A stretch of 64,000 bases of DNA from FEN-1219 sp963817615 (GTDB taxonomy: Bacteria > Pseudomonadota > Gammaproteobacteria > Steroidobacterales > Rariloculaceae): contig CAWFPH010000002.1 of the NCBI GenBank assembly GCA_963817615.1, forward strand, positions 1,736,001 to 1,800,000, given 5' to 3'. Made by a program: the position numbers and the translations under genes. Below, piece by piece: positions 35,545-45,114 of this stretch (position 1 is the first letter of the stretch; every line of letters starts with the position of its first letter). The notes under the pieces are model-generated. The model was not told the origin of the DNA and made no database searches. It saw nothing but the letters and a program-made list of their open reading frames with translations.

Positions 35545-36052
35545 GGACTGTCCCTCCGTTACGGCTTGCGGGCATAACGCGCGTCGACAATTCGCCGAGC
35601 AACAAGATGGCGATCCCCAGCATGATGGCGACGTCGGCGACATTGAAGATACCGGTCCGCAGCCAGCCCACCCCGACGTTCAGGAAGTCCACGACACTGC
35701 CGCGAGTGAGGCGATCGATCCAGTTGGATAGGCCGCCGGCGACGAATAGTGCGACGCCCAGCGCACGCCAAAATGGCCAGCGCGACCGGATCAGCATGCC
35801 GATGAGCGTCGCAAGAACGAGGCCCGTCGCAATGACGAATATCGAGTTACGTACGGCGGCCCCGAGGTTCGCGCCTAGGCTGAGAAACCCGCCCGTGTTT
35901 TCCGCGTAGACGAGGCGCACGGAATCCGCGAGCAACGACCGCGTCGGCCTGTGAGCCAGTAGGGTGGTCGCGAGATGCTTCGTGACTCGATCGCAGCCGA
36001 TGGTCGACACCGTGACGAGCACGAGAAAAATTGCGCGTACGCTGATCTTCAC
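35525..36052 (-). CDS. Lipoprotein signal peptidase homologue (LspA-like)
   Basis: A 175-residue inner-membrane aspartic protease of the LspA family, which removes signal peptides from diacylated prolipoproteins. Four hydrophobic helices. Conserved boxes are all present: DRVTK after the first helix, AENTGGFLS, GGLSNWIDRLTRGSVVDFLN with the first catalytic Asp, and FNVADVAIMLG with the second. Unlike the housekeeping lspA, it is not beside ileS. It is followed with a 20-base overlap by a helical-repeat gene. It may be a second, specialised copy; whether the genome has another lspA decides this. Starts at GTG 36050-36052. Confidence 0.87.
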   Translation of the reverse strand: MKISVRAIFLVLVTVSTIGCDRVTKHLATTLLAHRPTRSLLADSVRLVYAENTGGFLSLGANLGAAVRNSIFVIATGLVLATLIGMLIRSRWPFWRALGVALFVAGGLSNWIDRLTRGSVVDFLNVGVGWLRTGIFNVADVAIMLGIAILLLGELSTRVMPASRNGGTVHDHREH

Positions 36053-36161
36053 TCTACGGCTCCCGGCGCGAAGTGGATCGATTCGTTCTTTTCTTGCGTC
36101 TCGCCGTCACGCCTGGGATCCGGAATCGTTTCCGAACGGAAGTCGGGTGCAACGGCGTCGC

Positions 36162-37304
36162 TCAAGCTCGGGCCACGCCGCGCGAAAGCCGAATGTCCAT
36201 CCAAACGGCGAGCGCGAGCACTGAGCCGCGCGCGATGTATCTCGTCTCCGGCGAGAACGCGAGCAGCGTCATGCCGTTCAGCAGCGTGGCCATGATCAGC
36301 GCGCCGAACAGCACGCCGACGACCGTGCCGCGGCCGCCCTTCAAGCTCGTGCCGCCGATCACGCAGGCAGCGATCGCGTCGAGCTCCATGAGCTCGCCGG
36401 TCGTCGTGGTGGAAGCGCCCGCGAACGCGGTCTCGAGGAAGCCTGCGAGCGCCACGATCGCGCCGTTGATGGCGAAGGCGCCGATCACGACCTTGTCGAT
36501 CGGCACACCGGAGAGCAACGCCGCCTCTTCGTTGCCGCCGACCGCGAATAGATAGCGGCCGAGACGCAGATGCCGACACACGAGGTGAACGGCGAACGCA
36601 ACGGCCCCCAAAAGCAGTGCGCTGAGCGGCACGCCCCGGTATTGGTTCAGCACGAGCACGAACAAGAACAATACTTGCGCCGCGACGAACCAGCGCAGAA
36701 ACGCCTGCTCGAAATCCGCATCGGCGCCGCGCGCTTTGCGCCGTTGCTCGCCGCGCCACGCCGCTGCGCCGAGCGCCGCGACGATCGCAGCCGCGAGCGC
36801 GTAGCCGAAGGCCGGCGGCACGTAGTACGTGGTCAGAAGCGAGTACAGATTGGTCGCCCCGCCGCGAACCACCGGAACGGTCTGGCTGCGGATCACGAGC
36901 CAATGCACGCCCTTGAACACGAGCAGCCCGCCGAGCGTGATGATGAACGCCGGGATCTTCTCCTTCACGATCACGGTGCCCATCGCCGCGTACAACGCGA
37001 TGCTCGCGAGCATCGTGACGAGCAAAGCGAGCGGCGCGGGGAAGTCGTGCTGCACGATCAGCACGGCCGCGAGCCCTCCCATCAGGCCGACGCCGCTGCC
37101 GACGCTCAGGTCGATGTGGCCGGGCACGATGACGAGCAGCATGCCGAGCGCGAGCACCGCGGTCGCCGCGAGCTCGATTGCGAGCTGCGACAAATTGCGC
37201 GCGCTCAAGAAGGCGGGATCCGACCACCAGAAGTACGCCGCGATCGCGAGCAGGGCGATCAGCATCGAGTAATCGCGCAGTCCGACTCGTTGCTGCGGCG
37301 TCAT
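36162..37304 (-). CDS. xylH: D-xylose ABC transporter permease
   Basis: A 380-residue permease of the CUT2 sugar class. About ten hydrophobic segments are visible. The first third carries 'VPGHIDLSVGSGVGLMGGLAAVL' and 'KEKIPAFIITLGGLLVFKG', and the last third 'AVGGNEEAALLSGVPIDKVV' and 'GELMELDAIAACVIGGTSLKGG', which contact the ATPase. It forms the membrane channel of the xylose importer with XylG and XylF. The ATG at 37302-37304 overlaps the xylG stop by four bases, so translation is coupled. Last gene of the leftward xylFGH operon. Confidence 0.93.
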   Translation of the reverse strand: MTPQQRVGLRDYSMLIALLAIAAYFWWSDPAFLSARNLSQLAIELAATAVLALGMLLVIVPGHIDLSVGSGVGLMGGLAAVLIVQHDFPAPLALLVTMLASIALYAAMGTVIVKEKIPAFIITLGGLLVFKGVHWLVIRSQTVPVVRGGATNLYSLLTTYYVPPAFGYALAAAIVAALGAAAWRGEQRRKARGADADFEQAFLRWFVAAQVLFLFVLVLNQYRGVPLSALLLGAVAFAVHLVCRHLRLGRYLFAVGGNEEAALLSGVPIDKVVIGAFAINGAIVALAGFLETAFAGASTTTTGELMELDAIAACVIGGTSLKGGRGTVVGVLFGALIMATLLNGMTLLAFSPETRYIARGSVLALAVWMDIRLSRGVARA

Positions 37305-38908
37305 TCGTGCGCGGCTCGAGTCGCTGCTGCGGCGTGCCCGCCGGGCCGCTCGGGAGACGCGCCGCGCAGGCCGGATCCCATTGCGGCCGTAAGCAGCGCC
37401 TCCTGGGTGATCGCCTCGCCGGCGAACGTGCCGCCGACACGGCCCTCAGCCAGCATCAGAATTCGGTCGCTCATGCCCATGAGCTCCGGCAGCTCGCTCG
37501 AGACGAGCAGCACCGCGAGTCCCTGGTCCGTCAGGTCGTTGATGAGCTCGTAGATCTCGAGTTTGGCACCGATGTCGATGCCTCGTGTCGGCTCGTCGAG
37601 CAGCACGACCTTGGGCTCGGTCATCAGCGCCTTGCCGATCGTGACCTTTTGCTGATTGCCGCCGGACAAGGTCACGGCCGCGGTCTCTTGGCCGCGCACC
37701 TTGATGCGCAGCCGGCGGATGTAGCCGTCGTTGGCGGCGGCTTCGGCGTCTTGTCGAACGAACCCGCCGCGAGACAGCGTTCGCAAGCTCGACAGCGACA
37801 GATTGAAGCCCACGGTCTGTTGCAACACGAGCCCGTAGCGTTTTCGGTCCTCGGTCAGGAGCACGAGGCCCTGCGCGATGCAGCGCTGCGGCGTGCGCGC
37901 CAGCGGCTCGCCGCCGATCGTGACCGAGCCGCTCGAGCGGTGCCCCCACACGCCGAAGATGTGCATCAGCAACTCGCTTCGGCCGGCACCCATCAGGCCG
38001 CCGATCCCGAGCACTTCGCCCGCCCGAAGCGCGAAACCGACGTCCTCGAGGCGCGGTCGGTCGGCGCCGGGCGCGATGACGGTCAAGCTCTCGATCTCGA
38101 GCGCAATCGCGCCGAGCTTCGAGCGGCGCCGCGGAAATAGATCGTCGATCTTGCGGCCCACCATGTGCCCGATCACGGCCTCGCGTGTCGTTGCCGCAGT
38201 GTCGAGCGTGGTGATCGTTGCGCCGTCGCGCAGCACGGTGATGCGGTCGGAGATCGCGAAGACCTCGTCCAGCTTGTGCGAGATGTAGATGCAGCTCACG
38301 CCTCGGGCGCGAAGCTCGCGCACGATCCCGAGCAGTACCGCCACTTCATGCCCCGTGAGCGCCGCAGTCGGCTCGTCCAAGATCAGAACGCGAGACTCTT
38401 TGCGCAAGGCCTTTGCAATCTCGACGAGCTGCTGTTGACCCACGCCGAGCGATCCGACCTTCGCAGCCGCAGGCACGTCGATGCCGTAGCGCTCGAGTAG
38501 ACGGACGGTGTCAGTGAGCATCCGGTCGTGATCGACGAGCCCGAACCGGCGGGGCTCGCTGCCGAGGAACACGTTCTCGGCCACCGTCATCTCGGCGATC
38601 AGCGCGAGCTCTTGGTGGATCACCGCGAGCCCCGCGGCTTCGGCGCCCGCGGCGCTTTCGAAGCGCCGCTCGCGGCCGTCCATCAAAATGCGTCCTTCAT
38701 AGCTCCCGTACGGGTGGATGCCCGAAAGCGTCTTGATGAGTGTCGATTTGCCGGCGCCGTTCTCGCCGCAAACCGCGTGCACTTCGCCCGCGCGCAGCGT
38801 GAAGTCGACGTTCTCGAGGGCCGTCACGCCCGCAAACCGCTTCACGAGCGCACACGCCTCCAGCACCACCTCCCGCGTCGCAGTTGCGGCCGGCGTTACC
38901 GCGCTCAC
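37301..38908 (-). CDS. xylG: D-xylose ABC transporter ATP-binding protein
   Basis: A 535-residue ATPase with two fused ABC domains. Domain 1: Walker A GENGAGKST near 54-62, Q-loop region 'LAVIHQELALI', signature 'LGVGQQQLVEIAKAL' and Walker B 'VLILDEPTAAL'. Domain 2: degenerate Walker A 'GGLMGAGRSELL', signature VTLSGGNQQKV and Walker B 'VVLLDEPTRGID'. This is the sugar-type (MglA/RbsA/XylG) arrangement in which only one site is fully canonical. It powers xylose import. Starts at GTG 38906-38908 with GAGG seven bases upstream. A large inverted repeat separates it from xylF upstream. Confidence 0.93.
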   Translation of the reverse strand: MSAVTPAATATREVVLEACALVKRFAGVTALENVDFTLRAGEVHAVCGENGAGKSTLIKTLSGIHPYGSYEGRILMDGRERRFESAAGAEAAGLAVIHQELALIAEMTVAENVFLGSEPRRFGLVDHDRMLTDTVRLLERYGIDVPAAAKVGSLGVGQQQLVEIAKALRKESRVLILDEPTAALTGHEVAVLLGIVRELRARGVSCIYISHKLDEVFAISDRITVLRDGATITTLDTAATTREAVIGHMVGRKIDDLFPRRRSKLGAIALEIESLTVIAPGADRPRLEDVGFALRAGEVLGIGGLMGAGRSELLMHIFGVWGHRSSGSVTIGGEPLARTPQRCIAQGLVLLTEDRKRYGLVLQQTVGFNLSLSSLRTLSRGGFVRQDAEAAANDGYIRRLRIKVRGQETAAVTLSGGNQQKVTIGKALMTEPKVVLLDEPTRGIDIGAKLEIYELINDLTDQGLAVLLVSSELPELMGMSDRILMLAEGRVGGTFAGEAITQEALLTAAMGSGLRGASPERPGGHAAAATRAAHE

Positions 38909-38929
38909 GAGCGCGCCTCGTCGGCCTCA

Positions 38930-39055
38930 CGTTTCGGCACAGCCTGTATGACGCGTGCGCCGGGATGCTCGCGCGCAGGGATGCGCGCGCGCAAGCTTAC
39001 AGGGACGTATTCACGGCGTTGCCGGCGCATGCGTCATACAGGCTGTGTCGAAACG
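38930..39055. repeat. 34-base imperfect inverted repeat between xylF and xylG
   Basis: Arm 38930-38963 (CGTTTCGGCACAGCCTGTAT and on) is the reverse complement of 39022-39055 with two mismatches in 34. The 58-base centre holds a further GCGCGC-rich palindrome. Transcribed from xylF towards xylG it would form a very stable stem-loop in the intercistronic RNA. It looks like a small dispersed palindromic element (REP or MITE type). No second copy is visible in this window. Confidence 0.85.
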
Positions 39056-39066
39056 CGCCACTCCGC

Positions 39067-40131
39067 TCAACGCGCACGCTGATAGACGTCGTCGTGCGAC
39101 TGGAAGCCGTCGGCGATCACGGTCTGCTCGATGTTGCCCTTCGTGACCGTGACGACGTCGAGCAAGATCGTGGGAACGGCCCGCCGGCCGTTGTCGAGCT
39201 CGTCCTTGACGACCAGCGGCTTGCCGCGCGCGAGCGCGACCGCGGCCTCGGCCGCGCGGCTCGCGAGCTTCTGCACGGGCTTGTAGATGGTCATCGCCTG
39301 CTCGCCGCCCACGATGCGCTGCAGCGCGACGAGCTCGGCGTCCATCCCGGTCACGACGACCTTGCCGGCGAGACCCTCCTCGCGCAGCGCCTGAATCGCG
39401 CCGCCGGCCGTGCCGTCGTTCGAGGCGAGGACGGCATCGATGTCGCGGCCGTACTTCGTGATGGCCGCATTCATGATGCGTTTCGCGTTCTCCGGCTTCC
39501 AGTCGTCCGCCCAGTCGTCGTGCAGGACTTCGACGGTGCCGGCCGCGATGGCGTCCTCGAGCGCCGCATCCTGGCCCGCCTTCAACAACGAGGCGTTGTT
39601 GTCGGTCTTCGAGCCGTAAATGCGCACGAGCTTGATCGGCTTCGGCGCGTCCTTGAGCGCATCCAAGACGTACTTCGCCTGCAGCTCGCCGACGCGCTCG
39701 TTGTCGAAGGTGATGTACAGATCGAGATCGCTGTCGACGATCAGCCGGTCGTAAGCGACCACGGGCGTACCGGCGTCGTGAGCCGCTTCGACGCCCCTCG
39801 CCATGGCCTTGCCGTCGTGCGGTACGATCACGATCACGTCCATCTTCGACGTGATCAGCGACTCGACGTCCGCAACCTGACGATTGTCGTCGCTGTTCGC
39901 AGATAGCACGGTGACGCTCGCGCCGAGCTCTTTCGCGCGGGCGACGAACGCGTCGCGGTCTTTCGCCCAGCGCGCTTCCTTGAGCGTGTCGAGCGACAAC
40001 CCGATCTTGATCGGTGCGTTGGCGCCGGCCGGCGCGTGGGCGTCGGTGCTCGCGCCGGAGTGACCGAGCACGAGCCCGATCAGGATGCTGAGCGCGAGCG
40101 ACGCGACGACGAGAAACGACTTGACGGTCAT
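39067..40131 (-). CDS. xylF: D-xylose-binding periplasmic protein
   Basis: A 354-residue binding protein of the type-1 periplasmic fold. A hydrophobic N-terminus (SFLVVASLALSILIGLVLG) acts as signal or anchor. The mature part starts 'APIKIGLSLDTLKEARWAKDRDAF', followed by 'VIVIVPHDGKAMARGVEAAHDAGTPVVAYDRLI', 'IYGSKTDNNASLLKAGQDAAL' and 'AVLASNDGTAGGAIQALREEGL', all characteristic of XylF. It delivers xylose to XylGH. The true start is ATG 40129-40131; the frame runs far upstream antisense to the GH3 gene. First gene of the xylFGH operon, divergent from the GH3 glycosidases. Confidence 0.92.
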   Translation of the reverse strand: MTVKSFLVVASLALSILIGLVLGHSGASTDAHAPAGANAPIKIGLSLDTLKEARWAKDRDAFVARAKELGASVTVLSANSDDNRQVADVESLITSKMDVIVIVPHDGKAMARGVEAAHDAGTPVVAYDRLIVDSDLDLYITFDNERVGELQAKYVLDALKDAPKPIKLVRIYGSKTDNNASLLKAGQDAALEDAIAAGTVEVLHDDWADDWKPENAKRIMNAAITKYGRDIDAVLASNDGTAGGAIQALREEGLAGKVVVTGMDAELVALQRIVGGEQAMTIYKPVQKLASRAAEAAVALARGKPLVVKDELDNGRRAVPTILLDVVTVTKGNIEQTVIADGFQSHDDVYQRAR

Positions 40132-40261
40132 CGCTGCTTGACCTCGTGCACGATGCTGCGCGGGTGCTCGAACGCTACGCGGCGTAGTGGCCGATTGCAA
40201 TTCCGTCCCGGTTCGCTCGAGCCCCTCGCGCCGCCGATAGACACCCCTGCGACACTCGATT

Positions 40262-40277
40262 ATGGTACCGGGACCAT
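40262..40277. promoter_or_regulatory. LacI-family-type operator candidate in the xylF/GH3 divergent region
   Basis: ATGGTACCGGGACCAT is a 16-base inverted repeat with one broken pair in eight, of the T-G-G-T-x-x-C-G-x-x-A-C-C-A type bound by LacI/GalR regulators such as proteobacterial XylR. It lies between the divergent xylF start (40131) and the GH3 start candidate (40321). Confidence 0.5.
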
Positions 40278-40320
40278 CGGTGCGGCGACGACTTCGGGGC
40301 GCCGCCGAGTCGCCGGATCC

Positions 40321-42712
40321 GTGCCGACAAAACCAACAAACGTCCGCCAAGCCGTCGGTTCGGCCGTCGCGAGCGCCGCGGCGAGCAGCGCCGCGAGGGC
40401 TCAGCAGCGCGACGAGCGGGCGCTGTACAAGGATCCCGCGGCCGAGATCGAGGCGCGCGTCGCGGACCTGCTGGCGCGGATGACGCTCGCCGAGAAGCTC
40501 GTGCAGATCACGTCCGTCTGGGACAGCAAGACCGAGATCTTCGACGAGCGCTCGCAGCTCGACCACGACAAGCTCGCGCGCCGCTATCCCGACGGCATCG
40601 GCCAGTTCGCGCGTCCCTCGGACGGGCGCGGTCCGGCGTCGCCGCGCTTGGCGCCGGGGCGCGACACGGCCGCGACGATCGAGCTCGTCAACGCGCTGCA
40701 GCGCTACGCGGTCGGGGAGACGCGGCTCGGCATCCCGATCCTGTTCCACGAGGAGGCGCTGCACGGCTACGCGGCGCCCGGGGCCACGAGCTTCCCGCAG
40801 CCGATCGCGCTCGCCTCGAGCTTCGATCCCGAGCTCGTGCGCAAGGTCGACGCGGTGATCGCGCGCGAGGTACGCGCGCGCGGCGTGCACCTCGTGCTGT
40901 CGCCGGTCGTCGACGTGGCGCGCGATCCGCGCTGGGGCCGTATCGAGGAGACGTTCGGCGAGGATCCGCACCTGGTCGGCGAGATGGGTGTCGCGGCGGT
41001 CGAAGGCCTGCAGGGCGTAGGGCACGCGCGCACCCTCGGGGCGGACAAGGTGTTTGCTACGCTCAAGCACCTCACGGGTCACGGCGAGCCCGAGAGTGGC
41101 ACCAACGTCGGGCCCGCGCCGATTTCCCGCCGCGAGCTGCGCGACGTGTTCCTGCCGCCGTTCGAGCAGGTCGTCAAGCGTACCGCGATCTCCTCGCTCA
41201 TGGCCTCCTACAACGAGATCGACGGCGTGCCGAGCCACGCGAACCGCTGGTTGCTGCACGATGTGCTGCGCGCGGAGTGGGGCTACCGCGGCGCAATCGT
41301 CAGCGACTACTACGCGATCGACCAGCTCGTCGATTTGCATCACGTGGCTGCGGACCGTTCAGAGGCCGCGCGGCTCGCGCTCGCGGCCGGCATCGACTGC
41401 GACTTGCCGAACGGCGGCTCGTACTCGACGCTTGCGGCCGCAGTCGAGTCCGGCGCGCTGGCCGAAGCGGACGTCGACACGGCCGTGCGCCGCATCCTCG
41501 ATCTCAAGTTCCGCGCGGGGCTGTTCGAGCGGCCGTATGCGGACGCCGCGCGCGCAGCGCGGATCACGAACGATGCCGAGGCGCGCGAGCTCGCGCGGGT
41601 CGCGGCCGAGCGCAGCATCGTGCTGCTGAAGAACGACGGCGTGCTGCCGCTGCAGCTGCCGGCGGCGGCGCCGGCGCCGACGATCGCGGTGATCGGCCCG
41701 AACGCCGCGGTCGCCCGCCTGGGCGGCTACAGCGGCGAGCCGCCGACGAAGGTGTCGCTGCTCGACGGCGTGCGCGCGAAGGTCGGCGACCGCGCCCGCA
41801 TCGTCTACGCCGAGGGCGTCGCGATCACCAAGAGCGACGACTGGTGGGCCGATCGCGTCGAGCTCGCCGACCCGGGCGAGAACCGCGCGAAGATCGCGGC
41901 CGCGGTCGAGGCCGCGCGCGCGGCCGACGTCATCGTGCTCGCGCTCGGCGACACCGAGCAGACGAGCCGCGAAGGCTGGGCCGCGAATCATCTCGGCGAT
42001 CGCGCGAGCCTCGATCTCGTCGGCGAGCAGCAGGCGCTGTTCGATGCCTTGCACGCGCTCGGCAAGCCGGTCGTCGTCGTGCTGATCAACGGCCGGCCCG
42101 CCTCGACCGTCGCGATCGCGGCGCAGGCGAGCGCGCTCGTCGAGGCGTGGTATCTCGGCGAGCAGGGCGGCCACGCGCTCGCGAACGTGCTGTTCGGCGA
42201 CGTCGCGCCCGGCGGCAAGCTGCCCGTCACGATTCCGCGCAGCGCCGGGCAGCTGCCGATGTGCTACGACTACAAGCCCTCGGCGCGGCGCGGCTACCTG
42301 TTCGGCAGCGTGGAGCCGCTGTTTCCGTTCGGCTGGGGCCTGAGCTACACGACGTTCGACGATCGACGCGCCGCGGCTCTCGGCCGAGCGCATCGGCACG
42401 GCCGGCAGCGTCGAGGTCAGCGTCGAGGTCCGCAACAGCGGCGCGCGCGCGGGCGACGAGACGGTGCAGATCTACCTGCGCGACGAGGTCGGCTCCGTCA
42501 CGCGGCCCGTCAAGGCGCTCAAGGCCTTCGAGCGCGTGAGCCTCGCGCCAGGCGAGTCGCGCACGCTCACGTTCACGCTGAGGCCCGAGGACTTCGCGCT
42601 CTGGGACCGGCGCATGGAGCGCGTCGTCGAGCCCGGCGTGTTCGCCGTGATGGCCGGCCCGAATTCGGTGGACTTGAAGAGCGCGACGCTCACGGTCGAG
42701 GACCGCCGATGA
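40321..42712 (+). pseudogene. GH3 beta-glycosidase (probable beta-xylosidase), frame broken near 42360
   Basis: A glycoside hydrolase family 3 enzyme that would release xylose or glucose from the non-reducing end of oligosaccharides. The N-terminal barrel has 'LARMTLAEKLVQIT', FHEEALHG, 'SPVVDVARDPRWGRIEETFGEDP' and the nucleophile Asp in AIVSDYYAID (codon 41305-41307). The second domain starts 'SIVLLKNDGVLPL'. After SYTTF at about 42357 one extra base shifts the frame. The correct continuation (APRLSAERIGTAGSVEVSVE) and a complete fibronectin-III-like tail lie in another frame ending at TGA 42710-42712. As written, the frame runs on into the next GH3 gene. The start is unclear; GTG 40321 is the best candidate and has no convincing signal peptide. 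Confidence 0.82.
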
Positions 42713-45114
42713 GCGGGCGGCGCAATTGGAGCCGCCGCGATCTCGTGAAGCTCGCGGCCGCGGCCACGACCTCCGCCGTCGCCGGCGCAGGTTTGCCGCG
42801 CGCGCTCGCCGCGCGCCGCGACGAGCCCGTCTATCGCAATGCCGGTGCGCCGGTCGCCGCGCGCGTCGAGGACTTGCTCGCGCGCATGACGCTCGAGGAG
42901 AAGGTCGCGCAAATGATCGCGCTCTGGGCGCGCAAGGCGGAGATCTCCGACGGCCTTGCGTTCGCACCCGACAAGGCGTCGGCCGCGTATCCGCACGGCA
43001 TCGGGCAGATCGCGCGGCCGTCGGACAAGCGCGGCGCGCCGGGCGCGCCGGAGGCCGCGGGCGGCCCCGCGAAGAATTGGCGCACGCCCGCGGAGACGGT
43101 CGCGTTCGTGAACGCCGTGCAGAAGTGGGCCGTCGAACGTACGCGCTTGGGCATCCCGGTGCTGTTCCACGAGGAAAGCCTGCACGGCTACATGGCCACC
43201 GAGGCGACGATGTTCCCGCAGGCCATCGCGATGGCCGGCACGTTCGACACGGATCTCGTGCGCGAGATCGGCGCGGTCATCGCGCGCGAGGTGCGGGCGC
43301 GCGGCGTCGCGCTCGTGCTGTCGCCGGTCGTCGACATCGCGCGCGATCCGCGCTGGGGCCGCATCGAGGAGACGTTCGGCGAGGATCCGCACCTCGTCGC
43401 CGAGATGGGCGTCGCTGCAGTCGAAGGGCTGCAGGGGCGAGGCAAGCTCGTCGCGCTCGGGCCGGACAAGGTGTTTGCGACGCTCAAGCACATGACGGGC
43501 CACGGCCAGCCCGCGAGCGGCAACAACGTCTCGCCCGCGCCGATCGCCGAGCGCGAGCTGCGCGAAAATTTCTTCCCGCCGTTTCGCAGCGTGGTGGAGC
43601 GGACGTCGATCGGCGCGCTGATGCCGTCGTACAACGAGATCGACGGCGTGCCGAGCCACACGAACCGCTGGCTGCTCGAGGACGTGCTGCGCGAGGAGTG
43701 GGGGTTCGGCGGCATCGTCGTCAGCGACTACAACGGCATCTCGCAGCTCGCCTCGCTGCACCACGTCGCCGCGGACGCCGAGGATGCGGCGCGCCAGGCG
43801 CTTGCGGCCGGCGTCGATTGCGAGCTGCCGGACGGCGCGGCCTACCCGACGCTCGTGGCGCAAGTGGGCGCCGGGAAAGTGCCGGTAGCCGCGATCGACC
43901 GGGCCGTCGCGCGGATTCTCGCGCTCAAGTTCCGTGCGGGGCTCTTCGAGCGTCCGTACGGCGACGCGCGGCTCACGGCGCGGGTCACCGGCAATGCCGA
44001 AGCGCAGGCGCTCGCGCTCACGGCCGCGCGCAAGTCGCTGTGCCTGCTGAAGAACGACGGCACGCTGCCGTTCGAGCGCCGCGCGCTCAAGCGAATCGCG
44101 GTGATCGGCCCGAACGCGAACGTCGCGCGCCTCGGCGGCTACTCGAGCGTGCCGAAGCGATCCGTCACGCTGCTCGACGGCGTGCGCGCGCTCGTCGGCC
44201 CCGACGTCGAGGTAATCAATGCACAAGGTGCGTTCATCACGCAGAGCGAGGACCGCTCGGCCAACGAGGTGCTGCTCGCCGACCCCGAGCGAAATCGGGT
44301 GCTGATCGGTGAAGCGGTCGCGGCCGCGCGCGGCGCCGACGCGATCGTGCTCGCGATCGGCGACACCGAGCAGACGAGCCGCGAGGGCTTCGCGACGAAT
44401 CACCTGGGCGACCGCAGCGAGCTCGACCTCGTGGGCGAGCAGAACGAGCTGTTCGACGCGCTGCGCGAGTTGGGCAAGCCGGTCGTCGTCTGCGCCTTGA
44501 ACGGACGGCCGCCGAGCTGGCCGAACGTCGCGGCGAATGCCAACGCGATCCTCGAGTGCTGGTACCCGGGGCAAGAGGGCGGCACCGCAATGGCCGAGGC
44601 GCTCTTCGGCGAGGTGAATCCCGGCGCGAAGCTGCCCGTGACCGTGGTCCGCGACTCGGGCCAGATCCCGTTTTTCTACAATCACAAGCCGAGCGCGCGG
44701 CGCGGGTATTTGTTCGAGGACAAAGCCGCGCTCTACCCGTTCGGGCACGGCCTGAGCTACACGACATTCACGATCGGTGCGCCCGAGCTGTCGGCGCGGA
44801 CGATCGGCGCCGGCGGCTCCGTCGACGTGCTGGTGACCGTGACGAACGCGGGCGCCCGCGCGGGCGACGAGGTCGTGCAGCTCTACGTGCGCGACGTTGT
44901 AGCGTCCGTCACGCGGCCGGTCCGCGAGCTCAAGGGTTTTCAGCGCGTTACGCTCGAGCCGGGCGAGAGCCGCCGGCTGCGCTTCACGCTCGGGCCCGAC
45001 GCGTTCAAGCTCTGGGACGCGCGCATGCGCGAGGGGGTCGAGCCCGGACGCTTCGAGATCTCGGCCGGGCCGGACTCGGTGAACCTCGAGTCCGCCGTGC
45101 TCGAGGTCGTTTGA
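42709..45114 (+). CDS. GH3 beta-glycosidase (probable beta-xylosidase), Tat-exported
   Basis: An 801-residue intact paralogue of the preceding gene. The N-terminus RRNWSRRDLVKLAAAA is a twin-arginine signal, so it acts in the periplasm. Barrel motifs: FHEESLHG near 153-160, 'VVDIARDPRWGRIEETFGEDP' near 207-227 and the nucleophile Asp340 in GIVVSDYNGI. The second domain holds 'LKNDGTLPF' and 'IGDTEQTSREGF'. The C-terminal fibronectin-III-like domain has YVRDVVASVTRPVRELKGF. The ATG at 42709 overlaps the intended stop of the first GH3 gene by four bases. The setting beside xylose transport and metabolism favours xylosidase over glucosidase activity. Confidence 0.9.
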   Translation: MSGRRNWSRRDLVKLAAAATTSAVAGAGLPRALAARRDEPVYRNAGAPVAARVEDLLARMTLEEKVAQMIALWARKAEISDGLAFAPDKASAAYPHGIGQIARPSDKRGAPGAPEAAGGPAKNWRTPAETVAFVNAVQKWAVERTRLGIPVLFHEESLHGYMATEATMFPQAIAMAGTFDTDLVREIGAVIAREVRARGVALVLSPVVDIARDPRWGRIEETFGEDPHLVAEMGVAAVEGLQGRGKLVALGPDKVFATLKHMTGHGQPASGNNVSPAPIAERELRENFFPPFRSVVERTSIGALMPSYNEIDGVPSHTNRWLLEDVLREEWGFGGIVVSDYNGISQLASLHHVAADAEDAARQALAAGVDCELPDGAAYPTLVAQVGAGKVPVAAIDRAVARILALKFRAGLFERPYGDARLTARVTGNAEAQALALTAARKSLCLLKNDGTLPFERRALKRIAVIGPNANVARLGGYSSVPKRSVTLLDGVRALVGPDVEVINAQGAFITQSEDRSANEVLLADPERNRVLIGEAVAAARGADAIVLAIGDTEQTSREGFATNHLGDRSELDLVGEQNELFDALRELGKPVVVCALNGRPPSWPNVAANANAILECWYPGQEGGTAMAEALFGEVNPGAKLPVTVVRDSGQIPFFYNHKPSARRGYLFEDKAALYPFGHGLSYTTFTIGAPELSARTIGAGGSVDVLVTVTNAGARAGDEVVQLYVRDVVASVTRPVRELKGFQRVTLEPGESRRLRFTLGPDAFKLWDARMREGVEPGRFEISAGPDSVNLESAVLEVV

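Noticed and set aside
40036..45114. A natural 1692-residue double GH3 enzyme
   Set aside because: The run-on arises from a one-base shift near 42360; the first copy's proper C-terminal domain and stop exist in another frame, followed by a Tat signal and start for the second copy.
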